Positions 45,504 to 56,270 are shown, numbered from the stretch's first letter. The stretch is 64,000 nucleotides of DNA from Streptococcus rubneri (GCF_004785935.1 NZ_SRRP01000001.1:1-64000); one strand, 5' to 3'. Numbers and translations: made by a program. Notes: generated from the letters alone by a model not told the origin.

Positions 45504-46172
45504 ATGAATGTAAAAGAGAATAAAGAGCGAGTATTTTCTCAGGTTGCTCATGCAATGGAGCAGGCAAGCCGCACAGACAGTGTTCAAGTGATTGCTGTCA
45601 CAAAGTATGTGGGTGTTGACCAGGCTTTAGCCTTAGTAAGGGCTGGAGTTGGTCATATTGGTGAAAATCGAGTTGATAAATTTCTTGAAAAATATCAAGC
45701 TCTTAAAGAAGAGAGACTAACCTGGCATTTGATCGGGAGTCTCCAACGACGCAAAGTGAAGGATGTGATTAACTTTGTTGACTACTTCCACGCTTTGGAT
45801 TCGGTAAAGTTGGCTCAGGAAATTCAAAAAAGAGCTACTCATCCGATTAAATGTTTTTTACAAGTTAATATTTCAGGAGAAGAAAGCAAGCATGGATTTG
45901 CGCCTGAGGAGTTAGATGCTGTCTTACCTGAAATTGAAAACTTGGATAAACTACAGATTGTTGGCTTAATGACGATGGCTCCTTTTGAGGCAAGTCAGGA
46001 CGAATTGCAGAAAATTTTTGCTGCAACCCACCAACTTCAAACAGAATTACAAAAGAAACAGTTGAAAAATATGCCCTTTACTGAGTTGAGTATGGGAATG
46101 AGTCGTGATTATGATGTGGCTATCGCAAATGGATCGACTTTTGTTCGCATTGGGACATCATTTTTCAAATAG
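45504..46172 (+). CDS. ylmE: PLP homeostasis protein YggS/YlmE
   Basis: A 222-residue fold-III PLP-binding protein without known catalysis, involved in vitamin B6 balance. The PLP lysine is in VIAVTKYVGVDQAL; GENRVDKFLEKY, LIGSLQRRKVK and LSMGMSRDYDVAIANGSTFVRIG are family motifs. It starts two bases after ftsZ, in the conserved ylm cluster. Confidence 0.94.
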   Translation: MNVKENKERVFSQVAHAMEQASRTDSVQVIAVTKYVGVDQALALVRAGVGHIGENRVDKFLEKYQALKEERLTWHLIGSLQRRKVKDVINFVDYFHALDSVKLAQEIQKRATHPIKCFLQVNISGEESKHGFAPEELDAVLPEIENLDKLQIVGLMTMAPFEASQDELQKIFAATHQLQTELQKKQLKNMPFTELSMGMSRDYDVAIANGSTFVRIGTSFFK

Positions 46173-46181
46173 GAAAGAACT

Positions 46182-46811
46182 ATGTCATTAAAAGATAAAT
46201 TTGGTAAATTTATAGATTATTTTACTGAGGATGGAGAGGAGTATGAGGTACAAGAAGCCCCTGCCAAAGCGGTAGGAGAAAGCCACCCTGTACAGCCTGC
46301 TAAACCAGTTCAACAATCATCGAAACCGCGTCAACAAACTGTGGTAGCTGTGAAAGAACAAAAACCAACTCCAGTTGCAACGCCTCGTCCACAAAAAGCT
46401 TCTAGCTCCGTGGCTGAGTCTGCTCCATCACAAAAATCATCTTCTGAGAACATCACACGTCTGCACGAACGTCAGCAAGAATTGGCGAGGAATCGCTCCG
46501 TAGCTGAAGAAAAAATTACGATTGATGTTCGATATCCTCGTAAGTATGAAGAAGCAACTGAGATTGTGAATTTACTGTTGGTAAATGAAAGCATCTTGAT
46601 TGACTTCCAATACATGACAGAGGTTCAAGCAAGAAGATGTTTGGATTACTTGGATGGTGCTCGCTATGTCTTAGCTGGTGATCTCCGTCGGGTAGCCAGT
46701 ACCATGTATTTGTTGACCCCAATTGGAGTAGTCGTTAACATCGAAGATATTCGTCTTCCAAATGATGTGGAAGTCACTGAGTATGACTTTGATATGAAAC
46801 GCAGTCGTTAA
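46182..46811 (+). CDS. sepF: Cell division protein SepF
   Basis: A 209-residue protein that bundles FtsZ and links it to the membrane. An N-terminal amphipathic helix ([17 protein letters not shown]) is followed by a Gln/Pro/Ser-rich linker (about 25-105) and the SepF domain (about 110-205, [49 protein letters not shown]). Confidence 0.96.
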   Translation: MSLKDKFGKFIDYFTEDGEEYEVQEAPAKAVGESHPVQPAKPVQQSSKPRQQTVVAVKEQKPTPVATPRPQKASSSVAESAPSQKSSSENITRLHERQQELARNRSVAEEKITIDVRYPRKYEEATEIVNLLLVNESILIDFQYMTEVQARRCLDYLDGARYVLAGDLRRVASTMYLLTPIGVVVNIEDIRLPNDVEVTEYDFDMKRSR

Positions 46812-46812
46812 A

Positions 46813-47073
46813 ATGTTTATTCTTCAATTAGTATATAATCTCTTCTATGTTTTTGAATTGTTGCTAATCATCTATGCCTTGCTTAGTTGGTTTCCAAATG
46901 CACCAGAATCAGGATTAGGTAAAATGGTTCAACGAATTGTCGAACCATTTTTGGGCCTATTTCGTAAATTACCTCTGCAAGTTGGCGGGTTAGATTTCAC
47001 AGTACTTGTAGCTCTGTTAGTTTTATCTGGACTGCAAAGGTTTGTATTACAAGTTTTGGCACAATTTCTATGA
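46813..47073 (+). CDS. ylmG: YggT family membrane protein YlmG
   Basis: An 86-residue membrane protein with two YggT-type hydrophobic segments (about 1-25 and 60-84) and the conserved loop WFPNAPESGLGKMVQRIVEPFLGLFRKLP. Found in the division cluster of Gram-positive bacteria; role unclear. Confidence 0.93.
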   Translation: MFILQLVYNLFYVFELLLIIYALLSWFPNAPESGLGKMVQRIVEPFLGLFRKLPLQVGGLDFTVLVALLVLSGLQRFVLQVLAQFL

Positions 47074-47858
47074 CCAAGGGATTTTATCAACATTATAACC
47101 GAGAAGATCATCCTTTTATCGATCGAGCCTTGGAATTGATTGCTAGGGTAGAGGAAAGGTATAGCTTTGAACTCACTTCCTTTCTCAATCCACACCAGAT
47201 TGATATTTTACGTCAAATTGGTGCTCATCATGGTCTGCAAGTATTTTCTAGTGCTAAAATCCTCCCATCGGAATATGCCAGGGCTATTCTAGCTCCTAGT
47301 TATTATATATTAGAGGAAGCAGATTTTGAGATTAGCTTGTTAGAAGTGACTTATCCAGCAAAATTTTATACCTTGACTCATTCACAGGTCTTGGGGACTG
47401 TTCTTCACCAGTTGGGAATTGAACGGAAATCTTTTGGGGATATCCTTATGGGCGATGGGAAAGTTCACCTATTTGTGGAACAACGATTTTCAAGTTATTT
47501 CCAAAATAACCTGAAAAAAATTGCAAAAGTTTCTGTTAAGGTTCGTGAGGTAGACTATTCGAAACGGCTAATGGTCGAAGAAAAGTCGAAATTCAAGGAT
47601 TTGCTTGTCACAAGTATTCGATTGGATAAATTAGTAGCAGCGACGTTTCAATTGTCCCGGTCAGTAGCTAGTCAACTGATTCAAGCTGGACAAGTGAAGG
47701 TGAATTATACTACAATCGATAATCCTAGTCGGGTGATCCAATTAGAAGATTTGATTAGTGTTCGTAAATATGGCCGCTTCAAGATGGTATCAGAAAATGG
47801 CCTTTCAAAAAATGGGAAACATAAATTAACTGTCGAAGTGTTTTCCAGTAAAAAATAA
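47070..47858 (+). CDS. ylmH: S4-domain RNA-binding protein YlmH
   Basis: A 262-residue protein with a C-terminal S4 RNA-binding domain (about 180-260, IRLDKLVAATFQLSRSVASQLIQAGQVKVNY). YlmH from Bacillus has been linked to rescue of stalled 50S subunits. Overlaps ylmG by four bases. Confidence 0.94.
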   Translation: MTKGFYQHYNREDHPFIDRALELIARVEERYSFELTSFLNPHQIDILRQIGAHHGLQVFSSAKILPSEYARAILAPSYYILEEADFEISLLEVTYPAKFYTLTHSQVLGTVLHQLGIERKSFGDILMGDGKVHLFVEQRFSSYFQNNLKKIAKVSVKVREVDYSKRLMVEEKSKFKDLLVTSIRLDKLVAATFQLSRSVASQLIQAGQVKVNYTTIDNPSRVIQLEDLISVRKYGRFKMVSENGLSKNGKHKLTVEVFSSKK

Positions 47859-47867
47859 GGAGTAACT

Positions 47868-48671
47868 ATGGCACTTACAGCTTTAGAAATCAAAGACAAA
47901 CAATTTGGAGTAAAATTTAGAGGCTATGACGCTAGCGAAGTAGAAGAGTTTCTAGATATCGTATACCGTGATTATGAAGATTTGGTTCGTCAAAATCATG
48001 AATTAGAAGTGAAAATCAGCGGTATGGCTGAACGGTTAAATTATTTTGACGAAATGAAGGATTCATTGAGCCAGTCTGTATTAATCGCTCAGGATACAGC
48101 TGAACGTGTGAAGCATGCTGCGAATGAACGTTCTGAAACGATTGTTCGACAAGCCGAGCAAGATGCACATCACTTAGTTGAAGAAGCAAAAGCGAAAGCA
48201 AATGAGATTCTTCGTCATGCGACTGATAATGCGAAAAAAGTTGCAGTAGAAACAGAAGAATTGAAGAACAAAACTCGTGTCTTCCATCAACGTTTGAAAT
48301 CAACCATTGAAAGCCAATTGAGTATCATTGATACACCTGAATGGGATGAAATCCTTCGTCCAACAGCTATGTACATTCAAACAAGTGACGAAGCTTTCCG
48401 TGAAGTGGTTGAAAAAGCTTTGGATGAGACCGTTCATCACAATTACGATGATGAAGCAATTGATTTGACCCGTCAATTCTCTCGCGCTGAAATTGAAGAG
48501 CTCCAAAAACATATTGAAGCTGTAAACCGTGAATTATCAGCTACTCAAGCTTTTGAAGGTCTGAATGAAAAAGTTCAAGAAGCTTTAGAAGAAGCGGAAA
48601 AGAACCACGTTGAGGAGCCAGTTCCAACTGTCACAGTTGAAGAACAACGTGAATCTGTTTCAATTTTATAA
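47868..48671 (+). CDS. divIVA: Cell division protein DivIVA
   Basis: A 267-residue coiled-coil protein that marks poles and septa and organises peripheral wall growth in streptococci. The N-terminal membrane-binding region (MALTALEIKDKQFGVKFRGYDASEVEEFLDIVYRDYEDL) is typical; the rest is mostly coiled coil with a variable C-terminal tail. Confidence 0.97.
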   Translation: MALTALEIKDKQFGVKFRGYDASEVEEFLDIVYRDYEDLVRQNHELEVKISGMAERLNYFDEMKDSLSQSVLIAQDTAERVKHAANERSETIVRQAEQDAHHLVEEAKAKANEILRHATDNAKKVAVETEELKNKTRVFHQRLKSTIESQLSIIDTPEWDEILRPTAMYIQTSDEAFREVVEKALDETVHHNYDDEAIDLTRQFSRAEIEELQKHIEAVNRELSATQAFEGLNEKVQEALEEAEKNHVEEPVPTVTVEEQRESVSIL

Positions 48672-48699
48672 TCTGTAAAAACAGTGACCTTATAAAATA

Positions 48700-48898
48700 G
48701 TTATAGCGAGCAGGTGATGGTGGAAGACCTGCACTTCCTTTTATAAAGTTGATCCTTTTACAAAATCTTAGTGGTGAAATAAGTAACCACTAACGCTAGT
48801 CAGCGTTAGCGACAAAAGAGGAGAAAGAGAGTATTCTCTTTCTTGAATAAAGGTGGTACCACGACTTGTCGTCCTTTTTGGCGGGGTCGTGGTCTTTT
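48700..48898 (+). promoter_or_regulatory. T-box leader of ileS
   Basis: The T-box motif AAAGGTGGTACCACGAC is at 48849-48865. The terminator pairs ACCACGAC with GTCGTGGT and is followed by CTTTT (48858-48898). An ATC triplet at 48752-48754 (isoleucine codon) lies in the Stem I region, a candidate specifier. A hairpin AACGCTAGTCAGCGTT also lies in the leader. A TATAAT overlapping the divIVA stop (48667-48672) may be its promoter. Confidence 0.88.
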
Positions 48899-48932
48899 AT
48901 TTTGTGTAATTATATTTTTAATAGGAGACTCC

Positions 48933-51725
48933 ATGAAACTCAAAGATACATTGAATTTAGGGAAGACAGCTTTTCCAATGCGTGCTGGTCTTCCTACAAA
49001 AGAACCAGTATGGCAAAAAGAATGGGATGAAGCAAAATTGTACCAACGCCGTCAGGAATTGAACCAAGGCAAACCGCATTTTACCTTGCATGATGGCCCT
49101 CCATATGCAAATGGGAACATCCACGTGGGCCATGCTATGAACAAGATTTCAAAAGATATCATTGTTCGTTCCAAATCTATGTCAGGATTTTACGCACCAT
49201 ATATTCCAGGTTGGGACACTCACGGTCTGCCAATCGAACAAGTTTTAGCTAAACAAGGTGTCAAACGCAAAGAGATGGACTTGGTTGAGTACTTGAAACT
49301 TTGCCGTGACTACGCTCTTTCTCAAGTTGATAAACAACGGGAAGACTTTAAACGTTTGGGTGTTTCAGGTGACTGGGAAAATCCATATGTGACTTTGACT
49401 CCAGACTATGAAGCAGCTCAAATCCGTGTCTTTGGTGAAATGGCCAACAAAGGCTATATCTACCGTGGTGCGAAGCCAGTTTACTGGTCATGGTCATCTG
49501 AGTCTGCTCTTGCAGAAGCTGAAATTGAATACCATGATTTGGTTTCAACTTCACTTTACTATGCCAACAAGGTTAAAGATGGCAAGGGTGTCCTAGATAC
49601 AGATACTTACATCGTTGTCTGGACAACAACTCCATTTACCATCACAGCTTCTCGTGGGTTGACTGTTGGTGCGGATATTGATTACGTCTTGGTCCAACCA
49701 GCTGGCGAATCTCGTAAGTTTGTGGTTGCTTCAGAATTGTTGAACAGCTTGTCTGAGAAATTTGGTTGGGCGGATGTTCAAGTTTTGGCTACTTACCGTG
49801 GTTCAGAATTGAACCAAATTGTGACAGAGCACCCATGGGATACAGCAGTAGATGAACTGGTGATCCTTGGTGACCATGTTACGACTGACTCTGGTACAGG
49901 TATTGTCCATACAGCACCTGGTTTTGGTGAGGACGACTACAATGTCGGTGTTGCCAATGGTCTTGAAGTTGCAGTAACGGTTAATGAACGCGGTATTATG
50001 ATGGCAAATGCAGGTGCTGAGTTCGAAGGTCAATTCTACGACAAGGTTGTACCAACTGTTATCGAGAAACTTGGTAATCTTCTCCTTGCCCAAGAAGAAA
50101 TCTCTCACTCATATCCATTTGACTGGCGGACCAAAAAACCAATCATCTGGCGTGCAGTGCCACAATGGTTTGCCTCAGTTTCTAAATTCCGTCAAGAAAT
50201 CTTGGACGAAATTGAAAAAGTGAAATTCCACTCAGAATGGGGTAAAGTGCGTCTTTACAATATGATCCGTGACCGTGGCGACTGGGTCATCTCTCGTCAA
50301 CGTGCTTGGGGAGTTCCTCTTCCAATCTTCTACGCTGAAGATGGCACACCAATCATGACAGCGGAAACCATCGAGCACGTGGCTCAACTTTTTGAAGAGC
50401 ATGGCTCTCTCATCTGGTGGGAACGTGATGCCAAAGACCTCTTGCCAGAAGGATTTACCCATCCAGGTTCACCAAACGGTGAGTTCAAGAAAGAAACTGA
50501 TATTATGGACGTATGGTTCGACTCAGGTTCATCTTGGAATGGAGTCGTGGTTAACCGTCCAGAACTTAAATACCCAGCAGACCTTTACCTAGAAGGTTCT
50601 GACCAATACCGTGGTTGGTTCAACTCATCACTCATCACATCTGTGGCTAACCATGGAGTAGCACCATACAAACAAATCTTGTCACAAGGTTTTGCCCTAG
50701 ATGGTAAAGGTGAGAAAATGTCAAAATCACTTGGAAACACCATTGCTCCAAGCGATGTTGAAAAACAATTTGGTGCTGAAATCTTGCGTCTCTGGGTGAC
50801 CAGTGTAGACTCTAGCAACGACGTACGTATCTCAATGGATATTTTGAGCCAAGTTTCTGAGACTTACCGTAAGATTCGTAATACTCTTCGTTTCTTGATT
50901 GCCAACACTTCTGACTTTAACCCAGCTGAGGATGCAGTAGCTTACGAAGAATTACGTTCAGTAGATAAGTACATGACTATCCGCTTTAACCAACTTGTTA
51001 AGACGATTCGTGATGCTTATGCTGACTTCGAATTCTTGACGATCTATAAGGCGCTAGTGAACTTTATCAACGTTGACTTGTCAGCCTTCTACCTTGATTT
51101 TGCCAAAGATGTTGTTTACATTGAAGGGGCTAAATCACTCGAACGCCGTCAAATGCAGACTGTTTTCTATGACATCCTTGTCAAAATCACCAAACTCTTG
51201 ACACCAATCCTTCCTCACACTGCGGAAGAAATCTGGTCTTATCTCGAGTTTGAAGCAGAGGACTTTGTTCAATTGTCCGAGTTACCAGATGCACAAAACT
51301 TCCCTAACCAAGAAGAAATCTTGGACACATGGGCAGCCTTTATGGACTTCCGTGGTCAAGCTCAAAAAGCCTTGGAAGAAGCGCGTAATGAAAAAGTAAT
51401 TGGTAAATCTCTTGAAGCTCATTTGACAGTTTATCCTAATGAAGTGGTGAAGACTCTTCTTGGGGCTGTTAACAGCAATGTTGCTCAACTCTTGATTGTA
51501 TCAGAATTGACCATTGCAGAAGGTCCAGCTCCAGAAGGTGCAGTGACCTTCGAAGATGTAGCCTTTACTGTTGAACGGGCTGCTGGTGAGGTTTGTGACC
51601 GTTGCCGTCGCATTGATCCAAGTACAGCAGGACGTAGCTATAACGCAACCATCTGCGATCACTGTGCAAACATTGTGGAAGAAAACTTTGCAGAGGCAGT
51701 TGCAGAAGGATTTGAAGAAAAATGA
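48933..51725 (+). CDS. ileS: Isoleucyl-tRNA synthetase
   Basis: A 930-residue class I synthetase. The signature begins at His64 (HVGHAMNKI) and KMSKS at Lys595. The editing region contains [16 protein letters not shown]. The C-terminal zinc finger is [24 protein letters not shown]. The start at 48933 follows TAGGAG; the longer open frame to 48843 is T-box leader. Confidence 0.97.
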   Translation: MKLKDTLNLGKTAFPMRAGLPTKEPVWQKEWDEAKLYQRRQELNQGKPHFTLHDGPPYANGNIHVGHAMNKISKDIIVRSKSMSGFYAPYIPGWDTHGLPIEQVLAKQGVKRKEMDLVEYLKLCRDYALSQVDKQREDFKRLGVSGDWENPYVTLTPDYEAAQIRVFGEMANKGYIYRGAKPVYWSWSSESALAEAEIEYHDLVSTSLYYANKVKDGKGVLDTDTYIVVWTTTPFTITASRGLTVGADIDYVLVQPAGESRKFVVASELLNSLSEKFGWADVQVLATYRGSELNQIVTEHPWDTAVDELVILGDHVTTDSGTGIVHTAPGFGEDDYNVGVANGLEVAVTVNERGIMMANAGAEFEGQFYDKVVPTVIEKLGNLLLAQEEISHSYPFDWRTKKPIIWRAVPQWFASVSKFRQEILDEIEKVKFHSEWGKVRLYNMIRDRGDWVISRQRAWGVPLPIFYAEDGTPIMTAETIEHVAQLFEEHGSLIWWERDAKDLLPEGFTHPGSPNGEFKKETDIMDVWFDSGSSWNGVVVNRPELKYPADLYLEGSDQYRGWFNSSLITSVANHGVAPYKQILSQGFALDGKGEKMSKSLGNTIAPSDVEKQFGAEILRLWVTSVDSSNDVRISMDILSQVSETYRKIRNTLRFLIANTSDFNPAEDAVAYEELRSVDKYMTIRFNQLVKTIRDAYADFEFLTIYKALVNFINVDLSAFYLDFAKDVVYIEGAKSLERRQMQTVFYDILVKITKLLTPILPHTAEEIWSYLEFEAEDFVQLSELPDAQNFPNQEEILDTWAAFMDFRGQAQKALEEARNEKVIGKSLEAHLTVYPNEVVKTLLGAVNSNVAQLLIVSELTIAEGPAPEGAVTFEDVAFTVERAAGEVCDRCRRIDPSTAGRSYNATICDHCANIVEENFAEAVAEGFEEK

Positions 51726-51735
51726 ATATGAAAAA

Positions 51736-51766
51736 TCGCAGGGAGACAATCTCCTTGCGACTTTTC
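51736..51766 (+). terminator. Terminator after ileS
   Basis: TCGCAGGGAG, ACAAT, CTCCTTGCGA, followed by CTTTTC. It lies within a longer open frame before the next gene, which argues that the gene starts after it. Confidence 0.75.
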
Positions 51767-51781
51767 ACTAATGAGGAAGAT

Positions 51782-52216
51782 ATGTGGTATCAAAAGGGAT
51801 TTAAGGAACTAGAATTGAAAGACTTTTACCAAATTGTCCATCTGCGTCTGGAGACCCTTGTCGTGGAACAGACAAGAATCTACAATGATCTCGATGATGT
51901 TGACTTTAGAGCTATCCATCTTTTTCAAAAAGATGAGCAAGGAAATATAGACGGCTATGCGCGCATCTTCGAAAGGGGTCAGACGGTTCATTTTGGACGA
52001 GTGGCTGTGGCAAAAGACAGTAGGGGAAAGGGATTAGGAAAGGCCATCGTAGAGAAAATCTTAGAAGTCTGCGAGCAGAAGTTTCCCGGTCGGACCATTG
52101 AAATTGAGGCCCAAGAACAGGTGGTTGGCTTGTATGAAAAGCTAGGTTTTCAAACGGTGAGCGAGCCCTTTATCCTGGCTTCCACACCTCACGTAAAAAT
52201 GATCTATCCAAAATAA
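51782..52216 (+). CDS. ElaA-like GNAT acetyltransferase
   Basis: A 144-residue GNAT protein of the ElaA type: LRLETLVVEQTRIYNDLDDVD near the N-terminus, then GRVAVAKDSRGKGLGKAIVEKIL (acetyl-CoA loop) and GLYEKLGFQTVSEPFI. Substrate unknown. The start at 51782 is chosen because GAGGA precedes it and because the upstream frame is occupied by the ileS terminator. Confidence 0.85.
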   Translation: MWYQKGFKELELKDFYQIVHLRLETLVVEQTRIYNDLDDVDFRAIHLFQKDEQGNIDGYARIFERGQTVHFGRVAVAKDSRGKGLGKAIVEKILEVCEQKFPGRTIEIEAQEQVVGLYEKLGFQTVSEPFILASTPHVKMIYPK

Positions 52217-52219
52217 AAG

Positions 52220-52255
52220 AACCTTCCATCTCATCCTCGAGCTGGAAGGTTTTTT
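52220..52255 (+). terminator. Terminator after the ElaA-like gene
   Basis: AACCTTCCA, loop, TGGAAGGTT followed by Ts. Confidence 0.85.
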
Positions 52256-52304
52256 CATCATTTTTCAATACATGAAAGGGAAGAAAAAATAAGGCTAGGG
52301 AGCC

Positions 52305-52607
52305 TTACTTTGTAATGGGAAAAGAAATCTCAATCAGATTGTCTGAATGGAGAGTTTGCATGGCGGCTTGGTCAACTTCCGCAATATTAATTTTCCGTTT
52401 TAAAAAGAACTCACGAATAGTTTCTAGTTCTGTTTCACGAATAGAACGGTGTTTATTACTAATCAACAGTTCGTAGTGAGTAGGAGCTTTGGTGAAGATA
52501 ACATCGGTGTTACCAGCTGAATAGACCTCAACAAGGGTAGCATCGGTACTTTCTAATTGGCTTCTAACGAGATTGGCATGACTATTTGTCGTATTGATAA
52601 GCTTCAT
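52305..52607 (-). CDS. DUF1827 family protein
   Basis: A 100-residue protein of the streptococcal DUF1827 family (MKLINTTNSHANLVRSQLESTDATLVEVYSAGNTDVI). Function unknown, no membrane segment. AGGAGGAT precedes the ATG. It is downstream of the NUDIX gene on the same strand. Confidence 0.78.
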   Translation of the reverse strand: MKLINTTNSHANLVRSQLESTDATLVEVYSAGNTDVIFTKAPTHYELLISNKHRSIRETELETIREFFLKRKINIAEVDQAAMQTLHSDNLIEISFPITK

Positions 52608-52674
52608 GTGAGATCCTCCTAAGCTCTAGCTAGGTTTATTATAGCACTTTTTTCTATTTTGTGAAAGAAGGCAC

Positions 52675-53124
52675 TTAGATTTTATGGGCAGATTTCCACA
52701 TTTTGATGCCCCATTTATGGCTTCCTCTTTTCAACTTTTCAATGGCTTCGTCGATTGGGAACCAGGCAAGCTTATTAAAATCTTCTAGCGGTTTTTGAGC
52801 TTCTACAAAGGATGTTACTTCATAGATATAAGCAGGATTGTAGTAGTGAGTGTCTCGGTGACTGGAGTAGAAGTACTCATCGGCTTGGCCATAATACTCG
52901 CCGATGGTCGCAGTGAAGCCTAATTCTTCGATCAGTTCGCGCTCGAGTGCCAAGAAATGATCCTCTCCTGCTTCGATTTCACCTCCGGGTAGGAACCAGG
53001 CTCCATTGGGAGCTTGAACAAGGATAATCTGATCCTTGGTTGGATTTGGAATCACCGCATAAACGCCATAACGATTGACGTAGTCAACATTTTCTTCTTT
53101 TATTCCAAAAGTTGCAACAGTCAT
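52675..53124 (-). CDS. NUDIX hydrolase
   Basis: A 149-residue NUDIX enzyme. The box GGEIEAGEDHFLALERELIEELG is complete. Substrates are nucleoside diphosphates linked to another moiety; the precise one cannot be told. I place the start at ATG 53124; a TTG at 53136 is also possible. Neither has a strong ribosome site. Confidence 0.88.
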   Translation of the reverse strand: MTVATFGIKEENVDYVNRYGVYAVIPNPTKDQIILVQAPNGAWFLPGGEIEAGEDHFLALERELIEELGFTATIGEYYGQADEYFYSSHRDTHYYNPAYIYEVTSFVEAQKPLEDFNKLAWFPIDEAIEKLKRGSHKWGIKMWKSAHKI

Positions 53125-53197
53125 AATGATACTCAATTCTTATTTTTTTATCATTATAACATAGATGGACATAAAAAGCAGTAAGATATAAAAATAA

Positions 53198-53375
53198 GAG
53201 AGTGGGACAGAAATCGGTAATTCGATAGAATTCGATTTCGTCGTCCCACCTCCGCACAGTTGAGTAGGGCTGTAAAAGCTGATGAAAGCAGCGTAGTAGA
53301 GCCCACTCAACCACTGCGTCTTGCTCAACAATCCAAAGACAATTGAGTGGCTAGGACTTTTGTCCCAGCCACTTT
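53198..53375. repeat. Intergenic repeat element, copy 2 (about 178 bp)
   Basis: Nearly identical to 27464-27640. The right hairpin is GAGTGGCTAGGAC-TTTT-GTCCCAGCCACT: relative to copy 1, A-T has become T-A on both arms, so pairing is kept. The left hairpin is GTGGGAC..GTCCCAC. It lies between the NUDIX gene and clpE, both on the minus strand, so the clpE terminator would be formed by its right-end hairpin read in reverse. Confidence 0.85.
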
Positions 53376-53383
53376 AAATGCGA

Positions 53384-55651
53384 TTATTCAGTTACTTTTT
53401 CTGCTTCGTTAGCAGGTTTACTCTTTCCTTTGATGCAAATTTTACCATTGCTAGTCATGACAGCCTTCAGCTCTTTTTCACTAGGATTTTCTAGGTAGTA
53501 ATCTGTAATGGCATCTTCAATATAGTCTTGAATGGTGCGACGAAGAGGACGAGCTCCCATTTTCGGATCGTAGCCTAAATCAACTAATTTTTCCTTGACC
53601 TTATCGGTAACATCCAGGTGGATATCATTGTGGGCCAGGCGTTGGTTGACATCCTCTAGCATGAGGTTGACGATTTGAAGGAGGTTTTCCTTAGACAAGG
53701 CTTTGAATTCAATGATGCCGTCAAACCGGTTCATGAATTCTGGACTAAAGAAGTTCCCCAGTTCACCTAGGATAGAATTGGTACGACCTTCACGAGCTGC
53801 ACCAAAGCCGACATTAGCCTCCGCTTTTCCAGTTCCTGCATTGGAAGTCATGATGATAATGGTATCTTTGAAGCTCACCGTTCGGCCTTGTCCATCTGTC
53901 AAGCGCCCATCGTCTAAGACTTGGAGGAACATATGCATGACATCTGGGTGGGCCTTTTCTATCTCATCCAAAAGAATGAGAGAGTAAGGGTTGCGACGCA
54001 CCTTTTCAGTTAGCTGGCCAGCTTCTTCATAGCCGACATAACCTGGAGGAGCACCGACCAATTTGGCAACGGCATGTTTCTCCATGTATTCGCTCATATC
54101 AAAGCGGATCATGCTGTCAGCAGAACCGAAGAGTTCGATAGCCAACTGCTTGGACAACTCGGTCTTCCCGACACCAGTCGGACCAACAAAGAGGAAGCTT
54201 CCGATTGGACGGTTTGGCGTTCCAAGACCAACCCGATTGCGACGGATGGCCTTAGCAATTTTTTCAACAGCCTCATCTTGGCCAATGACATGAGCCTTCA
54301 AGTCAGCTGCCAAGTTGATCAATTGGGATTGTTCTTTTTCTTTCAAATCGCCAACTGGAATATTGGTCTTTTGCTCGACGATGTGTTCGATGGTCTTTTC
54401 GCTAATGACAGGCGTATCTTGGTCAGTGACCTGTTGCCCTTGCATTTCTTTGTACTTAGCGATTTGGTCGCGGAAGTAGGCAGCTTTTTCAAAGTCTTCA
54501 TCACGCGTCGCTTGAGCCTTGAGATTTTCGGCTTCAATTAAGCGTTGGTCGATGACTTTGGGATCGACAAAATTAAGGGTCAAATTCATCTTAGAGCCTG
54601 CTTCATCCAAGAGGTCAATGGCCTTGTCTGGTAAGAAGCGGTCTTGGATATAGCGATTAGAAAGGAGAGCCGCAGCTTCGATCGCACCGTCTGTATAGTG
54701 GACGTGGTGGTAGTCTTCGTATTTCTTTTGAATCCCTTTGAGGATGGTGATGGTTTCTTCAACCGTTGGCTCATCCACCTTGACTGGCTGCATCCGGCGT
54801 TCAAGTGCCGCATCTTTTTCGATAATACGATACTCGTTGAGTGTCGTCGCACCGACTAATTGCAATTCACCACGAGCTAGGGCTGGTTTGAGGATATTTC
54901 CGGCATCCATGTTACCATCTCCAGCAGAACCTGCTCCTACGATTTCGTGAATTTCATCGATGAACAAAATCACATCTTCACGACGACGGATTTCTTCCAT
55001 CAATTGTTGCATGCGTTCTTCAAATTGGCCTCGGATCCCAGTCCCTTGAACGAGGCTAACAACGTCTAAACGAATGACTTCCTTACCTTGCAATTTGTGA
55101 GGAACATCTCCATCGACAATCTTTTGAGCTAGTCCTTCTACGACAGCTGTTTTCCCAACACCGGGTTCTCCAATCAGGACAGGGTTATTCTTAGTTCGAC
55201 GGTTTAGGATTTCAATAACTCGAAGGATTTCGTCGTCACGACCAATGACTGGATCGATATCCCCACGGCGAGCGATTTCAGTAACATTAATCCCAAACTC
55301 TTCTAAGAGGCCTTTGGGCTGTTGCTTGGCTTGGGGTCTGCTTGATCCTGAAGCTCGACCGTTCCCATTTGAACCGTAGCCATTTCCACCACCATAGCCC
55401 CCTCCAGATTGGGTCGGAGGCGTTTGAGGTTCTTGCGGAGCTTGGAAGTTTCCTAGTTGATTAAAGAAATCTTCAAAAGGATCCCGCCCTCCTCGATTTT
55501 GTTGGTTTAATCCTCCAAGAAGACTATTGTTAGGATCGGTTTTCATAATTTGATAGCAGTTTTGACAAAGGTCCACTTGCTGTTGGTGGCCATTCACATT
55601 GGTATAGAGGTGAATCGTTGATTCATTGATTTTACAGTTTTGACAAAGCAT
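53384..55651 (-). CDS. clpE: ATP-dependent Clp protease ATPase subunit ClpE
   Basis: A 755-residue Hsp100 unfoldase that partners with ClpP. The N-terminal zinc finger is CQNC..CQNC. A Gly/Asn-rich linker (about 45-115) precedes two AAA+ domains with Walker A GEPGVGKT and GPTGVGKT; a UVR-like segment ([18 protein letters not shown]) separates them. It is controlled by a CtsR box, as known for clpE of pneumococcus. Confidence 0.97.
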   Translation of the reverse strand: MLCQNCKINESTIHLYTNVNGHQQQVDLCQNCYQIMKTDPNNSLLGGLNQQNRGGRDPFEDFFNQLGNFQAPQEPQTPPTQSGGGYGGGNGYGSNGNGRASGSSRPQAKQQPKGLLEEFGINVTEIARRGDIDPVIGRDDEILRVIEILNRRTKNNPVLIGEPGVGKTAVVEGLAQKIVDGDVPHKLQGKEVIRLDVVSLVQGTGIRGQFEERMQQLMEEIRRREDVILFIDEIHEIVGAGSAGDGNMDAGNILKPALARGELQLVGATTLNEYRIIEKDAALERRMQPVKVDEPTVEETITILKGIQKKYEDYHHVHYTDGAIEAAALLSNRYIQDRFLPDKAIDLLDEAGSKMNLTLNFVDPKVIDQRLIEAENLKAQATRDEDFEKAAYFRDQIAKYKEMQGQQVTDQDTPVISEKTIEHIVEQKTNIPVGDLKEKEQSQLINLAADLKAHVIGQDEAVEKIAKAIRRNRVGLGTPNRPIGSFLFVGPTGVGKTELSKQLAIELFGSADSMIRFDMSEYMEKHAVAKLVGAPPGYVGYEEAGQLTEKVRRNPYSLILLDEIEKAHPDVMHMFLQVLDDGRLTDGQGRTVSFKDTIIIMTSNAGTGKAEANVGFGAAREGRTNSILGELGNFFSPEFMNRFDGIIEFKALSKENLLQIVNLMLEDVNQRLAHNDIHLDVTDKVKEKLVDLGYDPKMGARPLRRTIQDYIEDAITDYYLENPSEKELKAVMTSNGKICIKGKSKPANEAEKVTE

Positions 55652-55694
55652 TCTCTTCCCTCTTTCTTCTAGGATAAAAAGCGTCTAGGCTATT

Positions 55695-55711
55695 GGTCAA
55701 AAATAGTCAAA
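55695..55711. promoter_or_regulatory. CtsR operator of clpE
   Basis: GGTCAAAAATAGTCAAA matches the CtsR heptad repeat GGTCAAA-NNN-GGTCAAA with one change. It lies just after the clpE promoter, in its leader. Confidence 0.88.
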
Positions 55712-55724
55712 CTTTTATAGTTTC

Positions 55725-55752
55725 ATTATATCAGTATTCTAAAAGTTTGCAA
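55725..55752 (-). promoter_or_regulatory. Promoter of clpE
   Basis: On the minus strand TTGCAA, a 16-base spacer and TATAAT. Confidence 0.8.
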
Positions 55753-55820
55753 GAATTTACTATGGATGCTGTCTTGAAAAGCGGAAAAAGGGCTAAAATA
55801 GTGGAAAAGTAAGATTTTTA

Positions 55821-55851
55821 TTGGAATTTCCTCCTTCTTTTATGATAAAAT
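55821..55851 (+). promoter_or_regulatory. Promoter of the DUF1797 gene
   Basis: TTGGAA, a long 19-base spacer, and TGA-TAAAAT (extended -10). Confidence 0.5.
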
Positions 55852-55882
55852 AGGAGAGTAGAAAGTAAATAGGAGAATCAAA

Positions 55883-56113
55883 ATGGAATCACATTTGGTA
55901 CGAATTATCAATCGTCTAGAAGCGATGACGAAAGATGGTGGAAACTTAAAACGTAATTTTGAACGTGAAGGAGTTGTAGTTGCTGAAGTGGCTTACAACT
56001 ATGATGAAGAAAATGGATCAGTATTTACTCTTCGTGATGTAGAAGCTCGTGAGACCTATACATTCGATAGCATTGACTTGATCGCTATGGAAATCTATGA
56101 ATTATTGTACTAA
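55883..56113 (+). CDS. DUF1797 (YkuJ-like) protein
   Basis: A 76-residue protein of the DUF1797/YkuJ family (LVRIINRLEAMTKDGG and TYTFDSIDLIAMEIYELL). Small alpha-beta fold, unknown function. A single-gene transcription unit with a good ribosome site (TAGGAG). Confidence 0.85.
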   Translation: MESHLVRIINRLEAMTKDGGNLKRNFEREGVVVAEVAYNYDEENGSVFTLRDVEARETYTFDSIDLIAMEIYELLY

Positions 56114-56126
56114 GAAGTACCAATCA

Positions 56127-56154
56127 AGAGTCTAGAGCATCTAGTCTCTTTTTT
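56127..56154 (+). terminator. Terminator after the DUF1797 gene
   Basis: AGAGTCTAGA, loop, TCTAGTCTCT with one mismatch, then Ts. Confidence 0.7.
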
Positions 56155-56230
56155 GCTACAATCGATCATGGTATAGCTTATAACTATAGGGTGTTCTATT
56201 CAAGAAATGTTAGGCCGAACTTGGTAAATC

Positions 56231-56239
56231 TGTTATAAT
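56231..56239 (+). promoter_or_regulatory. Extended -10 promoter of folD
   Basis: TGT-TATAAT. The upstream ATG at 56238 lies inside this element, so the real start is 56271. Confidence 0.6.
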
Positions 56240-56270
56240 GGAGAGAATATGGAATAGAAAAGAGAAAGAG

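Noticed and set aside
48843-48932. N-terminal extension of ileS
   Set aside because: The extension is the T-box and terminator; the true start is 48933 after TAGGAG.
51722-51781. N-terminal extension of the ElaA-like acetyltransferase
   Set aside because: It is the ileS terminator hairpin read as codons; family members begin at the later ATG.
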